The notes beneath the pieces are model-generated. The model worked only from the letters and a program-made list of their open reading frames with translations. It did not search any database and was not told the origin of the DNA. A program made the translations under genes and the position numbers. Of a stretch of 59,593 bases of DNA, positions 52,031 through 58,999 are shown in pieces. This DNA comes from an uncultured Bacteroidales bacterium (GTDB taxonomy: Bacteria; Bacteroidota; Bacteroidia; Bacteroidales; UBA4417): contig CAIWMA010000572.1 of NCBI GenBank assembly GCA_903913645.1, positions 1-59,593 of the forward strand, written 5' to 3'. Positions within the stretch are counted from its first letter, which is position 1. Every line of letters starts with the position of its first letter.

Positions 52031-52231
52031 ATGAATCTTAAAAGAATCTTTGGTGCATTGCTTACTTTGCTCGGAATTGGCGGACTTATGTATACCGCTA
52101 TAGTTTTTGTGAATACTTCAGGTGGCACCCGCGACATAAAAGCACTCATTATTTATGGCGTGCTTGGAATCGTTTTCTTTAGTGCAGGTATCAGCCTAGT
52201 GCGTACAACAAAGACGAGACGTAAGGATTAA
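52031..52231 (+). CDS. Small two-helix membrane protein of unknown function
   Basis: 66 residues with two hydrophobic stretches (ALLTLLGIGGLMYTAIVFV and ALIIYGVLGIVFFSAGISLV) and a charged C-terminus (TTKTRRKD). It starts with an ATG preceded by AAAAGAAG, an unusually purine-rich stretch that could act as a ribosome binding site. I do not recognise the family. Following a Thivi_2564 protein gene, it may be part of the same transcript and envelope-related role. Convergent with the BrkB-type gene. Confidence 0.7.
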   Translation: MNLKRIFGALLTLLGIGGLMYTAIVFVNTSGGTRDIKALIIYGVLGIVFFSAGISLVRTTKTRRKD

Positions 52232-52293
52232 TATTAACATTTTCAGTGACTTGTAAGTTTCAAGTCGCAGCTATCTCGATTGCTTTTTCTCCA

Positions 52294-53316
52294 TTACTTT
52301 CTTGCTGTTCCAACTATAGAATTTTTCCTGGAAGAATTATCGTTCAGCGGTTCTGCCATTCTTATTTCTTCAACTTCAATTTTATGTTTAATAATCTGAA
52401 CGGAATATCCGTTTGGGATTATTTTTTTTCCATGGGTTTCGGCAAATACCCGGGTAAATTCGGCACCGAAATACAATATAATTGCTGAATAATATACCCA
52501 AATGAGAATTAGAATAACTGAGCCGGCAGCGCCGTACCACGAACCAATCGCTGAGCGGCCAAGATATGCACCGATAGCAAATTTCCCAACCATAAATAGA
52601 ATCGTTGTAAATGATGCCCCGATAAGGCAATCGCGGAGCGCCAGTCTTCCATCGGGAAGGGTTTTAAAAATAACAGTAAACAAGAGTGTTATAATTGCGA
52701 AAACGATCACTAGATTGAGCACATAAATAAAATAAACAGCGTCAACGGGGAAGAAACCGGCAAGCCTATTATTGAGTATATCCATTAATGAATTTATGAT
52801 TAACCCGACCAACATCAAAAAGCCAACCGAACCTATCATAGAGAAAGACATCAGGCGGTTTTTAATGTATTTAACTAATCCGCGTTTAGGTTTTGCTTTA
52901 AGCCCCCAAATAAAATTAATCGAATCCTGAATTTCGGCAAACACTCCTGAGGCTCCGATCAGTAAAACAATTACGCCAAAAGTAGTTGCAAATGTAGAAC
53001 TGTGTGAAAGTTTTACATTTTTAATAATCTCTTGAATCTGTAATGCAGCTGCATTGCCGACCAACCCATTAATCTGTCCGAAGAGTTCGCCCTGAACTGC
53101 TTCCGTTCCATAGAAAAATCCTGATAAACTTATGATAATGATGAGCAGCGGAGGCAACGAAAATATGGTATAATACGATAAGGCTGCAGACAGTTTCATG
53201 CCGTCGTCTTCAATAAATCCGTTATATGACCCTTTAAGGAGATTGAATATCCATCTTACTTTTACCTGTATCCTAAGTTTATCAAGATGTTTCATTTGCT
53301 GGTTATTTTTATTCAT
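52294..53316 (-). CDS. YihY/BrkB family membrane protein
   Basis: 340 residues, about six membrane segments at ~40-285. Family motifs: AALSYYTIFSLPPLLIIIIS, FGVIVLLIGASGVFAEIQDS, NRLMSFSMIGSVGFLMLVGL and GSWYGAAGSVILILIWVYYSA. The C-terminus (~285-340) is hydrophilic and cytoplasmic. Earlier annotation of the family as ribonuclease BN is wrong. It is now regarded as an inner-membrane protein of unknown transport or barrier role. The start is the ATG at 53314-53316; a second in-frame ATG seven codons in (MKHLDKL) is possible. It follows the BamA-like gene 89 bp downstream on the same strand, with a short repeat between. Confidence 0.85.
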   Translation of the reverse strand: MNKNNQQMKHLDKLRIQVKVRWIFNLLKGSYNGFIEDDGMKLSAALSYYTIFSLPPLLIIIISLSGFFYGTEAVQGELFGQINGLVGNAAALQIQEIIKNVKLSHSSTFATTFGVIVLLIGASGVFAEIQDSINFIWGLKAKPKRGLVKYIKNRLMSFSMIGSVGFLMLVGLIINSLMDILNNRLAGFFPVDAVYFIYVLNLVIVFAIITLLFTVIFKTLPDGRLALRDCLIGASFTTILFMVGKFAIGAYLGRSAIGSWYGAAGSVILILIWVYYSAIILYFGAEFTRVFAETHGKKIIPNGYSVQIIKHKIEVEEIRMAEPLNDNSSRKNSIVGTARK

Positions 53317-53341
53317 ACAAAACCTTATTATTTATAATTCA

Positions 53342-53371
53342 GTGTTTCAGCGTTTCATGTTTCATCGTTTG
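53342..53371. repeat. Degenerate tandem repeat, GTTTCAGC/GTTTCATG-type
   Basis: Four imperfect units (GTTTCAGC, GTTTCATG, TTTCATC, GTTTG) lie 35 bp after the BamA-like stop, ahead of the BrkB-type gene. Confidence 0.5.
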
Positions 53372-53405
53372 AAAAGTTTACTAGTTACCCCAAAACGAAT
53401 TGATA

Positions 53406-55235
53406 TTACCGAAACTCCACCACTGATGGTTTTCCGATTTCAAAATCGCGGAATCCAAAATCAACTGTTCGGAATGAGTTTGCTTTGAAAATATTCTGCC
53501 CATTACCCGGGATTGCAGGGAAATACGAAATGGATAGCTGAAATGTATTAATAATCAAGAAGTCATTTTTAATTAAAACCCCCAATCCAATTAGCGGATA
53601 TAGTTTACTGTTTGCAAACCCGGTTTCTGCATCACCCAGCATACCAATTGAAAAATTTATGAATGGCCCGAAACGGAATCCTATAAAATTCCATGGAGCA
53701 TAGGATTGGGTTTGCAATGTAATCATCATGCGGCTTATACCCGACAATGAGGAACTGTTGAACCCATCAATTCCAAATCCATCGTTCAGAGTCAGGCTAT
53801 CGAATGCAAAGCGGCTGATACCAATAATAATCTGTGGCTTTACAAATTGCCGGAATTTCCATTTCCCTATTTCTATCAAGCCAGTAAAATAATTCACTCC
53901 TGCTGTAAAAACACCCTGTTCAAAATTGGATTCATGAATAAATGTTCCATATTCGAAGTTGAAGCTGAGGTATCCCCAGGAATAATAATTGCCTGTCGAA
54001 ACCCGCGCGCCTAGGTACTTACGGACTGACTCATTTTTTCTCTGAAAGCCGGCTGTCAGGTTATATACTTTACCAACCGGTACATCTTCGGTAACACCAA
54101 ATCTAAAAATGTATTTATCCTGAACATACCTTCGTGTTGAAATGCCAATGCTTGCCAGGTAAAAATTTTCGTTTGCAAAATAATGCTGCACATCATAGGT
54201 ATCATCAGGCTTTTCGAGATAACGAACCCTATAAAAACGCAATGCGGTTATAAGGTTTGTAGCACGATTGTATTCTGTATTTCCCTTAAAAATCTGGATG
54301 GCATCACCTACCCAATAGTCCTGGGTGTTGAATTTAAAAGGCTGCAGGATTATCATCGAATCACTGGCATGGATGTAATTCAGCCGGAATATATGGGAAT
54401 AATTCACCCCTGCCGCCCACTTTGCAAAAGGTGAAAAAAACGGTCGGTCCAATCCAATACTCCGTGTATAGTCTCCGGTTTCTTCCCTGTCAATATGAAA
54501 TGTAGAATTGATATAGGTATTCCGTATATTTGGGATATAGTAATTCACTTTGTAAGCATAATCGTTGGCGACATTGTTCCATTTGTATTCATTTTTCGAT
54601 TCGTGGCCTAAACCCATGAAATTATTATCCCGCAAATTAACAGTGATACTGGATGAGGAAATTGCTCCATCAGGAATCAGGCTCCATTTATCCAGTTCGC
54701 GGATAAAAATATCAACGGAGTCGGAGTTCAAAGCTGATTCTTTAACAAGAAATGAAACATCATTCACATAACTCTGACTTCGCACCAGGCGTTCTGATTC
54801 CTTTACAAGCAATGAGTCAAATGCCTGGTTTCTCCTTATAAGTAACAAATTTCGGATGGTGATCCTTTGCGATTTAATATGGAGTCTATTTGCGTTTTTT
54901 GCGAAGTGCCCTTGCTCTTTCTCAATAGTATCGGCGATAGAAAATCCAAATGGATCAAGGGTTTCAATATCAATTTTCCGAATAATCTTCCCTTCGAACG
55001 CACTGTAAGGTTTTTGGATAAGTTTTTTGTAAACTTTCTTTTTATGGTTGCCAACCGGTTTAAAAAAAACGCTGTACATATATTTTGTAACCTGGCGTTT
55101 TGTGGAAAAGGATTCAATATTCTTGTAAATGTGGGCAGTATCTTTTTTATACGGAGTCTTTTGTGCAAATGCGAAATCACATTTTACAACTGAAACAAGT
55201 ATCAGTAAGAAGAGTATGACAGACCATTTTTGCAT
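53406..55235 (-). CDS. BamA/TamA-like outer-membrane protein with POTRA region
   Basis: 609 residues. Signal peptide ~1-24 (ends FAFAQK). The soluble part (~25-200) includes one POTRA-like unit: GKIIRKIDIETLDPFG with ENLRIK-like continuation, then RQSYVNDVSFLVKE and DSVDIFIRELDKWSL. Residues ~205-609 look like an outer-membrane barrel with alternating aromatic strands (KVNYYIPNIRNTYINSTFHI, FEYGTFIHESNFEQGVFTAG) and a final strand ending VVEFR. Bacteroidota proteins of this kind may insert outer-membrane proteins or carry lipids. Position at the end of the lipid-transport operon suggests the outer-membrane end of an Mla/MCE pathway. That link is inference. Gap to mlaD is 63 bp. Confidence 0.78.
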   Translation of the reverse strand: MQKWSVILFLLILVSVVKCDFAFAQKTPYKKDTAHIYKNIESFSTKRQVTKYMYSVFFKPVGNHKKKVYKKLIQKPYSAFEGKIIRKIDIETLDPFGFSIADTIEKEQGHFAKNANRLHIKSQRITIRNLLLIRRNQAFDSLLVKESERLVRSQSYVNDVSFLVKESALNSDSVDIFIRELDKWSLIPDGAISSSSITVNLRDNNFMGLGHESKNEYKWNNVANDYAYKVNYYIPNIRNTYINSTFHIDREETGDYTRSIGLDRPFFSPFAKWAAGVNYSHIFRLNYIHASDSMIILQPFKFNTQDYWVGDAIQIFKGNTEYNRATNLITALRFYRVRYLEKPDDTYDVQHYFANENFYLASIGISTRRYVQDKYIFRFGVTEDVPVGKVYNLTAGFQRKNESVRKYLGARVSTGNYYSWGYLSFNFEYGTFIHESNFEQGVFTAGVNYFTGLIEIGKWKFRQFVKPQIIIGISRFAFDSLTLNDGFGIDGFNSSSLSGISRMMITLQTQSYAPWNFIGFRFGPFINFSIGMLGDAETGFANSKLYPLIGLGVLIKNDFLIINTFQLSISYFPAIPGNGQNIFKANSFRTVDFGFRDFEIGKPSVVEFR

Positions 55236-55298
55236 TTGCTCCTTTCAGGTATTTTGTATAAGCCATTTTATTAAGGGTAGAATTTGTTTCTATTAAAG

Positions 55299-56027
55299 TT
55301 ACTTCTTAAGTTCTTCAGCCTTTTCCTCAGCAGCATTAGCTTTCTTTTCTTCGGCCGCTTTTTCCTTCTTTTTAAAATATCCTTTAAAAAGGATACTATG
55401 CTTTGCCGCTTTCATATTTTCGTCCAACCCTTTAGAACTCGTTTTAAGATTTACGATGGTTTGATTCAGGTTTTCGGCAATGGTTGTATCTTGTATCAAC
55501 CGGCCCATTGTCCCTCTTCCTTTATTAATTTTTGTCATAATTTCGGCAAGTTGTTGGGTGATAATTTCGGCATTTTGGGCTGTAACCTGTAAACTTGCCA
55601 TGATGGCATCCGTTTCAACAGGCTCGGTTGATGCAAGTTCCTGGCCTTCTTTTGCCAATGGAGCATCATTGCTTCCTTGTGTAATGGTTAAAAGTTTGTC
55701 GCCTATAAGTCCTTCGGAACCAATGGCAACTTCGCAGTCGGATTTGATAAACTGGTGTACTTCTTTACGAATCATCAAATCAACTCTTACAGTAGAATCG
55801 TTAATGATATGGATGTTGTCAACAGTGCCTACATTAATGCCGGAGAAACGGATGTTATTTCCAACCTGCAAACCGCTTACGCTATAGAAAGTTGTAGTAA
55901 GTTTAAAAACAGGGTTAAACAGGTTTTTTTGTTTCCCGATAATAAAGATGGCCAGCACGAAAATCGCCAGCCCACCTGCTACAAACAAGCCTAATCGTAC
56001 TTTATATTTTTGTGAATGTGGTTCCAT
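55299..56027 (-). CDS. mlaD: MlaD-family (MCE domain) lipid-transport protein
   Basis: 242 residues. One N-terminal helix (~12-30) anchors it in the inner membrane. The MCE domain spans ~37-118, with NNIRFSGINVGTVDNIHI and GSEGLIGDKLLTI. The C-terminal part is a helical coiled coil (~130-215) ending in a basic/Glu-rich tail, LKGYFKKKEKAAEEKKANAA. MCE proteins form hexameric rings through which phospholipids pass between membranes. Its C-terminal motif is shared with the second MCE gene at 57996-58730, so they are paralogues. The gene is 107 bp from mlaF, with a repeat tract in that gap, and 63 bp from the BamA-like gene. The start is the ATG at 56025-56027 (MEPHSQKYKVRLG). Confidence 0.88.
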   Translation of the reverse strand: MEPHSQKYKVRLGLFVAGGLAIFVLAIFIIGKQKNLFNPVFKLTTTFYSVSGLQVGNNIRFSGINVGTVDNIHIINDSTVRVDLMIRKEVHQFIKSDCEVAIGSEGLIGDKLLTITQGSNDAPLAKEGQELASTEPVETDAIMASLQVTAQNAEIITQQLAEIMTKINKGRGTMGRLIQDTTIAENLNQTIVNLKTSSKGLDENMKAAKHSILFKGYFKKKEKAAEEKKANAAEEKAEELKK

Positions 56028-56030
56028 GGG

Positions 56031-56082
56031 AGTTATGAATTATGAGTTATGAATTATGAGTTATGAATTATGAGTTATGAGT
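56031..56082. repeat. Tandem repeat ATGAATTATGAGTTATGA-type between mlaF and mlaD
   Basis: About seven units of ATGARTT A are nearly exact. In the sense of the minus-strand genes this reads ATAACTCATAATTCAT, the same unit as at 1433-1472 in the sense of the plus gene there. It ends 53 bp after the mlaF stop. Confidence 0.8.
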
Positions 56083-56134
56083 TGGCGATTGGGGATTGAA
56101 ATTTGAGACTTAGAATAAAATTCCTGGACAACCT

Positions 56135-56917
56135 CTATTTAAAAAATGCTTTTACCAGCGGATCATCTAAATGTTCAAAATCCTTAAGTTTTCCTTCTTT
56201 ATACACTCCACCATCAGCTAGCATTATCAACCTGTTTGCAGTGGCTCTTGCACATTTAATATCGTGCGTTATGATAATTGAGGAGGTTTTATATTTTTTC
56301 TGAACATCGTTGATAAGTTCGCTGATTTCATCAGAAGTAACGGGATCGAGCCCTGTTGTGGGTTCGTCGTAAAGCATGATAAGCGGATCAACCACAATGG
56401 TGCGTGCCAGGCTTATCCGTTTGCGCATTCCGCCTGAAAGTTGCGATGGCATTTTATTTAAGGCGTCTGCCAGGCCAACATTTTCAAGCACTTCATTTAT
56501 TTTCTCGGCAATTTCCTTTTCATTCAGATTCCGCCTGATCCTTCTCAGAGGGAATTCCAGATTCTGCTTCACTGTCATAGAATCGTATAACGCACCGCTT
56601 TGGAAAAGGAAACCGATTTTCTGGCGCAGTTCGCCCAATTCCTTGTTTTCCAGCTTGTTTACTTCCTTGTCAAATACATTTATGGTTCCACCATCTGAAC
56701 GGAGTAAACCAACTATACATTTTATCAACACCGATTTCCCGCTGCCTGATTTACCAAGTATTACCAGGTTTTCTCCGTTATTAAGCTGCAACGAAAGATC
56801 AGTTAAGACCTGTTGAGTGCCAAAAGATTTCTTCAGGTTATTTATTTCAATAACAATTTCCTTATTTGCAGCTTCAGGCATAAGCTCACTTAAAGTCTCT
56901 GTATCCTTCATGATCAT
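56135..56917 (-). CDS. mlaF: Lipid-transport ABC ATPase (MlaF-like)
   Basis: 260 residues. Walker A GKSGSGKS (~55-62), Q-loop GFLFQSGALYDSMTV, signature LSGGMRKRISLARTI, Walker B LIMLYDEPTTGLDPVTSDEI and switch His in IITHD are all present. The long D-loop region VTSDEISELINDVQKK is typical of MlaF/MkL rather than drug pumps. It powers phospholipid movement by the MlaE permease in the inner membrane. Its first base overlaps the last base of the mlaE stop (TAATG), so translation is coupled. A start two codons on (MKDTETLSE) is also possible. Confidence 0.9.
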   Translation of the reverse strand: MIMKDTETLSELMPEAANKEIVIEINNLKKSFGTQQVLTDLSLQLNNGENLVILGKSGSGKSVLIKCIVGLLRSDGGTINVFDKEVNKLENKELGELRQKIGFLFQSGALYDSMTVKQNLEFPLRRIRRNLNEKEIAEKINEVLENVGLADALNKMPSQLSGGMRKRISLARTIVVDPLIMLYDEPTTGLDPVTSDEISELINDVQKKYKTSSIIITHDIKCARATANRLIMLADGGVYKEGKLKDFEHLDDPLVKAFFK

Positions 56918-57777
56918 TAAGTTAACATATCGGTTATCTGTACTGCGATTACATCTAAAATTATGACCAGCAGCGAAGCAAGCACAACTGCTGAATTAGC
57001 AGCAATACCAACACTTTCGGTTCCCCGGCCGGCATTGTAGCCTTTAAAACATCCTACTAACCCAATTACTGCCCCGAAAAAGAACGACTTTATAACAGCT
57101 GGTAAAAAGTCCATAAAATTAACGGAGGCGAAAGCCTGGTGGAAAAACAACGAAAATGAAACCTCGCCTTTAATATTAGCACCTATCCAGCTTCCTATAA
57201 TTCCCAATGCATCAGCATAAAGAATCAGAAGTGGAATCATTAAAGTAGCTGCCAGTACCCGCGTAACAACCAGAAACCGCATCGGATTTGTAGAGGATAC
57301 TTCCATTGCATCAATTTGTTCGGTTACCTTCATTGAACCTAATTCGGCTCCCATTCCTGAACCAATCTTTCCTGCACAAATCAGTGCGGTTATAACCGGG
57401 CCCATTTCCCTTATCATAGATACAGCTACCATGCCGGGAAGCATGCTCACCGCACCAAAATTTACCAGAGCCGGCCGCGACTGTATTGTAAGAACAAGGC
57501 CCATTATAGCCCCGGTGACTGAAACAAGCGGTAACGACTTATACCCTATCTGGAAACACTGGCGAAAAAATTCCTTGAATTCAAATTCGCGTGAAAAGGA
57601 TTCTTTTACGATACGTGTAAGGAACAGGATCACATCTGCAAAATCGGTTAAGAAGTTGCTGGCTAACTCGGTTTTTTCAAGTGTTTTATCACTGAGTTTA
57701 CTCATGGAATTCACCGTAGCAACCCGAATTTTTGGAATTACCTTTTTAATAGGATGTATCTTTTTTATTTTATCCAT
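56917..57777 (-). CDS. mlaE: Lipid-transport permease MlaE-like
   Basis: 286 residues from the ATG at 57775-57777 (MDKIKKIHPIKKV); a frame to 57804 would put a short hydrophobic leader in front. The MlaE/YrbE signature is clear: GYKSLPLVSVTGAIMGLVLTIQ, REMGPVITALICAGKIGSGMGAELGSMKVTEQIDAMEV, with membrane segments ~60-275. The N-terminal ~50 residues are a longer cytoplasmic part than in E. coli MlaE. It forms the dimeric membrane channel with MlaF at the inner membrane. It has the extended promoter at 57880-57917, so this operon may start here rather than at the upstream MCE gene. Confidence 0.9.
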   Translation of the reverse strand: MDKIKKIHPIKKVIPKIRVATVNSMSKLSDKTLEKTELASNFLTDFADVILFLTRIVKESFSREFEFKEFFRQCFQIGYKSLPLVSVTGAIMGLVLTIQSRPALVNFGAVSMLPGMVAVSMIREMGPVITALICAGKIGSGMGAELGSMKVTEQIDAMEVSSTNPMRFLVVTRVLAATLMIPLLILYADALGIIGSWIGANIKGEVSFSLFFHQAFASVNFMDFLPAVIKSFFFGAVIGLVGCFKGYNAGRGTESVGIAANSAVVLASLLVIILDVIAVQITDMLT

Positions 57778-57995
57778 GTAGTAATATATGATGGCAAAAG
57801 CCATTTATTCTTATCCATTTTTTTAATTCTTTTGCCGGGGAAATGCAGGAAGCAATGTTCCTTAGTTATTGAATATCAACAAAATTACATATAAACCCCT
57901 GTGAAAGTGTTACATAACTATTTCAATAAGTTACATGATTCACACCTTGAATCAGAAGGATTCAAATGAGACTTTACAAATAAATTTTTAATTGG
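57778..57995. other. Intergenic region between mlaE and the upstream MCE gene
   Basis: 218 bp without coding frame. It contains the extended promoter (57880-57917) and a further ATGTAAC-like block at ~57930. I see no terminator for the MCE gene. Confidence 0.45.
57880..57917 (-). promoter_or_regulatory. Extended promoter of mlaE: TTATGTAACACTTTCA-N14-TAATTTTG
   Basis: On the minus strand the 16-bp element (57917-57902) is separated by 14 bp from the -7 box (57887-57880), exactly as at 51666-51703 on the plus strand. The mlaE start is 103 bp downstream of the box. Confidence 0.6.
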
Positions 57996-58730
57996 TTACT
58001 TTTCAGGAGTTTCGCTGGCTTCAGTTTTCGCCTTCTTCTTGAAATACCCTTTCAGTAAAAAACTACTCTGAGCAGCCTTTAGATCTTCATCCAGTTGTTG
58101 GGAGCTGGTTTCCAGGTTTTTAATCGTTTCTTTTAAGCGAGCACCCGAAACTTCATCACGGAGTAATACACCAATTGGAGAATTTGGATTAGTGCCGGCC
58201 TGTTTCAGATTGGCGATAAATGCGGATGCCGTATCTGCCATTTGCTGCAACTGCCTTACAGAAACTTTAACCGACTTAAATACAATTGTGTCCGTAGTTA
58301 ATTCGTTTGCCAGTGATCCTTTTTTATTCAAACCTGAACTGAACGTGTTAAGCGAACCGACTAATTGATCAGCCTTCACAGAAGCAAGCTTAAGGGATGC
58401 AGTGGCAGCATTGATGTTTGCATATACATCGTCTTCTTTCAGCAATTTCCCGATGGTGCCTTCGCCGGCAGCCAGGCTCTTGCTGATCACTTTAAAATCG
58501 TTGGTGATTGCCAGGACGTTTTTATTGTTTTCCTGAAGCGTATTGATCATATCTTCCGTCGAAAATGTTTTTTCTACACCTAAAGTGTCGCCTTCCTGAA
58601 TTTGACCTGCGGTGGAACTACCTCCGTAAATAATCAGTATTTTATTGCCGATAATTCCGTCGCTGCTTATTTTAACCATGGCATCCCTGCGAATGTATTG
58701 CTGTGTTTTGGTGTCGATCTTAATAAGCAC
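57996..58730 (-). CDS. MCE-domain (MlaD-family) protein, N-terminally truncated at a DNA junction
   Basis: 244 residues from a GTG at 58728-58730 (MLIKIDTKTQ), but homology does not begin there. In the same frame the sequence upstream, VKIGTVSSLHFYGKSQVEV, is clearly the MCE domain, matching NVGTVDNIHI of the other MCE protein. This continues back to about 58785, then meets a TAA at 58805-58803. The inner-membrane anchor and the first ~40-50 residues of the family are missing. The rest is intact: MCE core (FISSDGIIGNKILII-like), helical hairpin and a C-terminal LLKGYFKKK motif shared with its paralogue at 55299-56027. Without the anchor it is probably not functional as written. Either the gene is broken or the contig is. 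Confidence 0.7.
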   Translation of the reverse strand: MLIKIDTKTQQYIRRDAMVKISSDGIIGNKILIIYGGSSTAGQIQEGDTLGVEKTFSTEDMINTLQENNKNVLAITNDFKVISKSLAAGEGTIGKLLKEDDVYANINAATASLKLASVKADQLVGSLNTFSSGLNKKGSLANELTTDTIVFKSVKVSVRQLQQMADTASAFIANLKQAGTNPNSPIGVLLRDEVSGARLKETIKNLETSSQQLDEDLKAAQSSFLLKGYFKKKAKTEASETPEK

Positions 58731-58731
58731 C

Positions 58732-58998
58732 TCAACCTGTGATTTTCCATAAAAATGCAGGCTGCTTACGGTGCCTATTTTTACGCGTGTTATAATCGGG
58801 AATTATATTTGCGGCAGGTGGATTACAAATAAGGATTTTAAAGCCACTTTTTTCAGCGACAGCCTGTAATGTAAAGGTCACATCATCAGCAGAAATGGGC
58901 TGAACTGTTTTATCATTATTCCAACCCATTTCATTAAAGAGCTCCCGGAAATTAAATTGCCTTATGAAACCTGAAAATACTTGTTTAGTAATAGCCAT
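58732..58998 (-). CDS. N-terminal fragment of an Eco57I-type adenine-specific DNA methylase, fused to foreign sequence
   Basis: An 88-residue frame. The first ~75 residues are the start of an Eco57I-type restriction-modification/DISARM- or PglX-like methylase: QFNFRELFNEMGWNN, followed by a spacer, EKSGFKILICNP and IPDYNTRK, where the family normally continues into KIERQV and then the methylase body. After IPDYNTRK the frame has no further family resemblance (NRHRKQPAFLWKITG), because the DNA there codes in another frame for the MCE protein. The gene starts 1 bp after the stop of the helicase upstream, so they were an operon. No catalytic NPPY motif remains. A nonfunctional remnant or assembly artefact. 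Confidence 0.72.
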   Translation of the reverse strand: MAITKQVFSGFIRQFNFRELFNEMGWNNDKTVQPISADDVTFTLQAVAEKSGFKILICNPPAANIIPDYNTRKNRHRKQPAFLWKITG

Positions 58999-58999
58999 A

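Noticed and set aside
1433-56082. Tandem repeat tracts as CRISPR arrays
   Set aside because: Units are only 6-10 bp and degenerate, with no unique spacers and no cas genes.
57996-58998. Programmed frameshift joining the methylase fragment to the MCE protein
   Set aside because: There is no slippery heptamer, and the two halves belong to unrelated families each cut in mid-domain.
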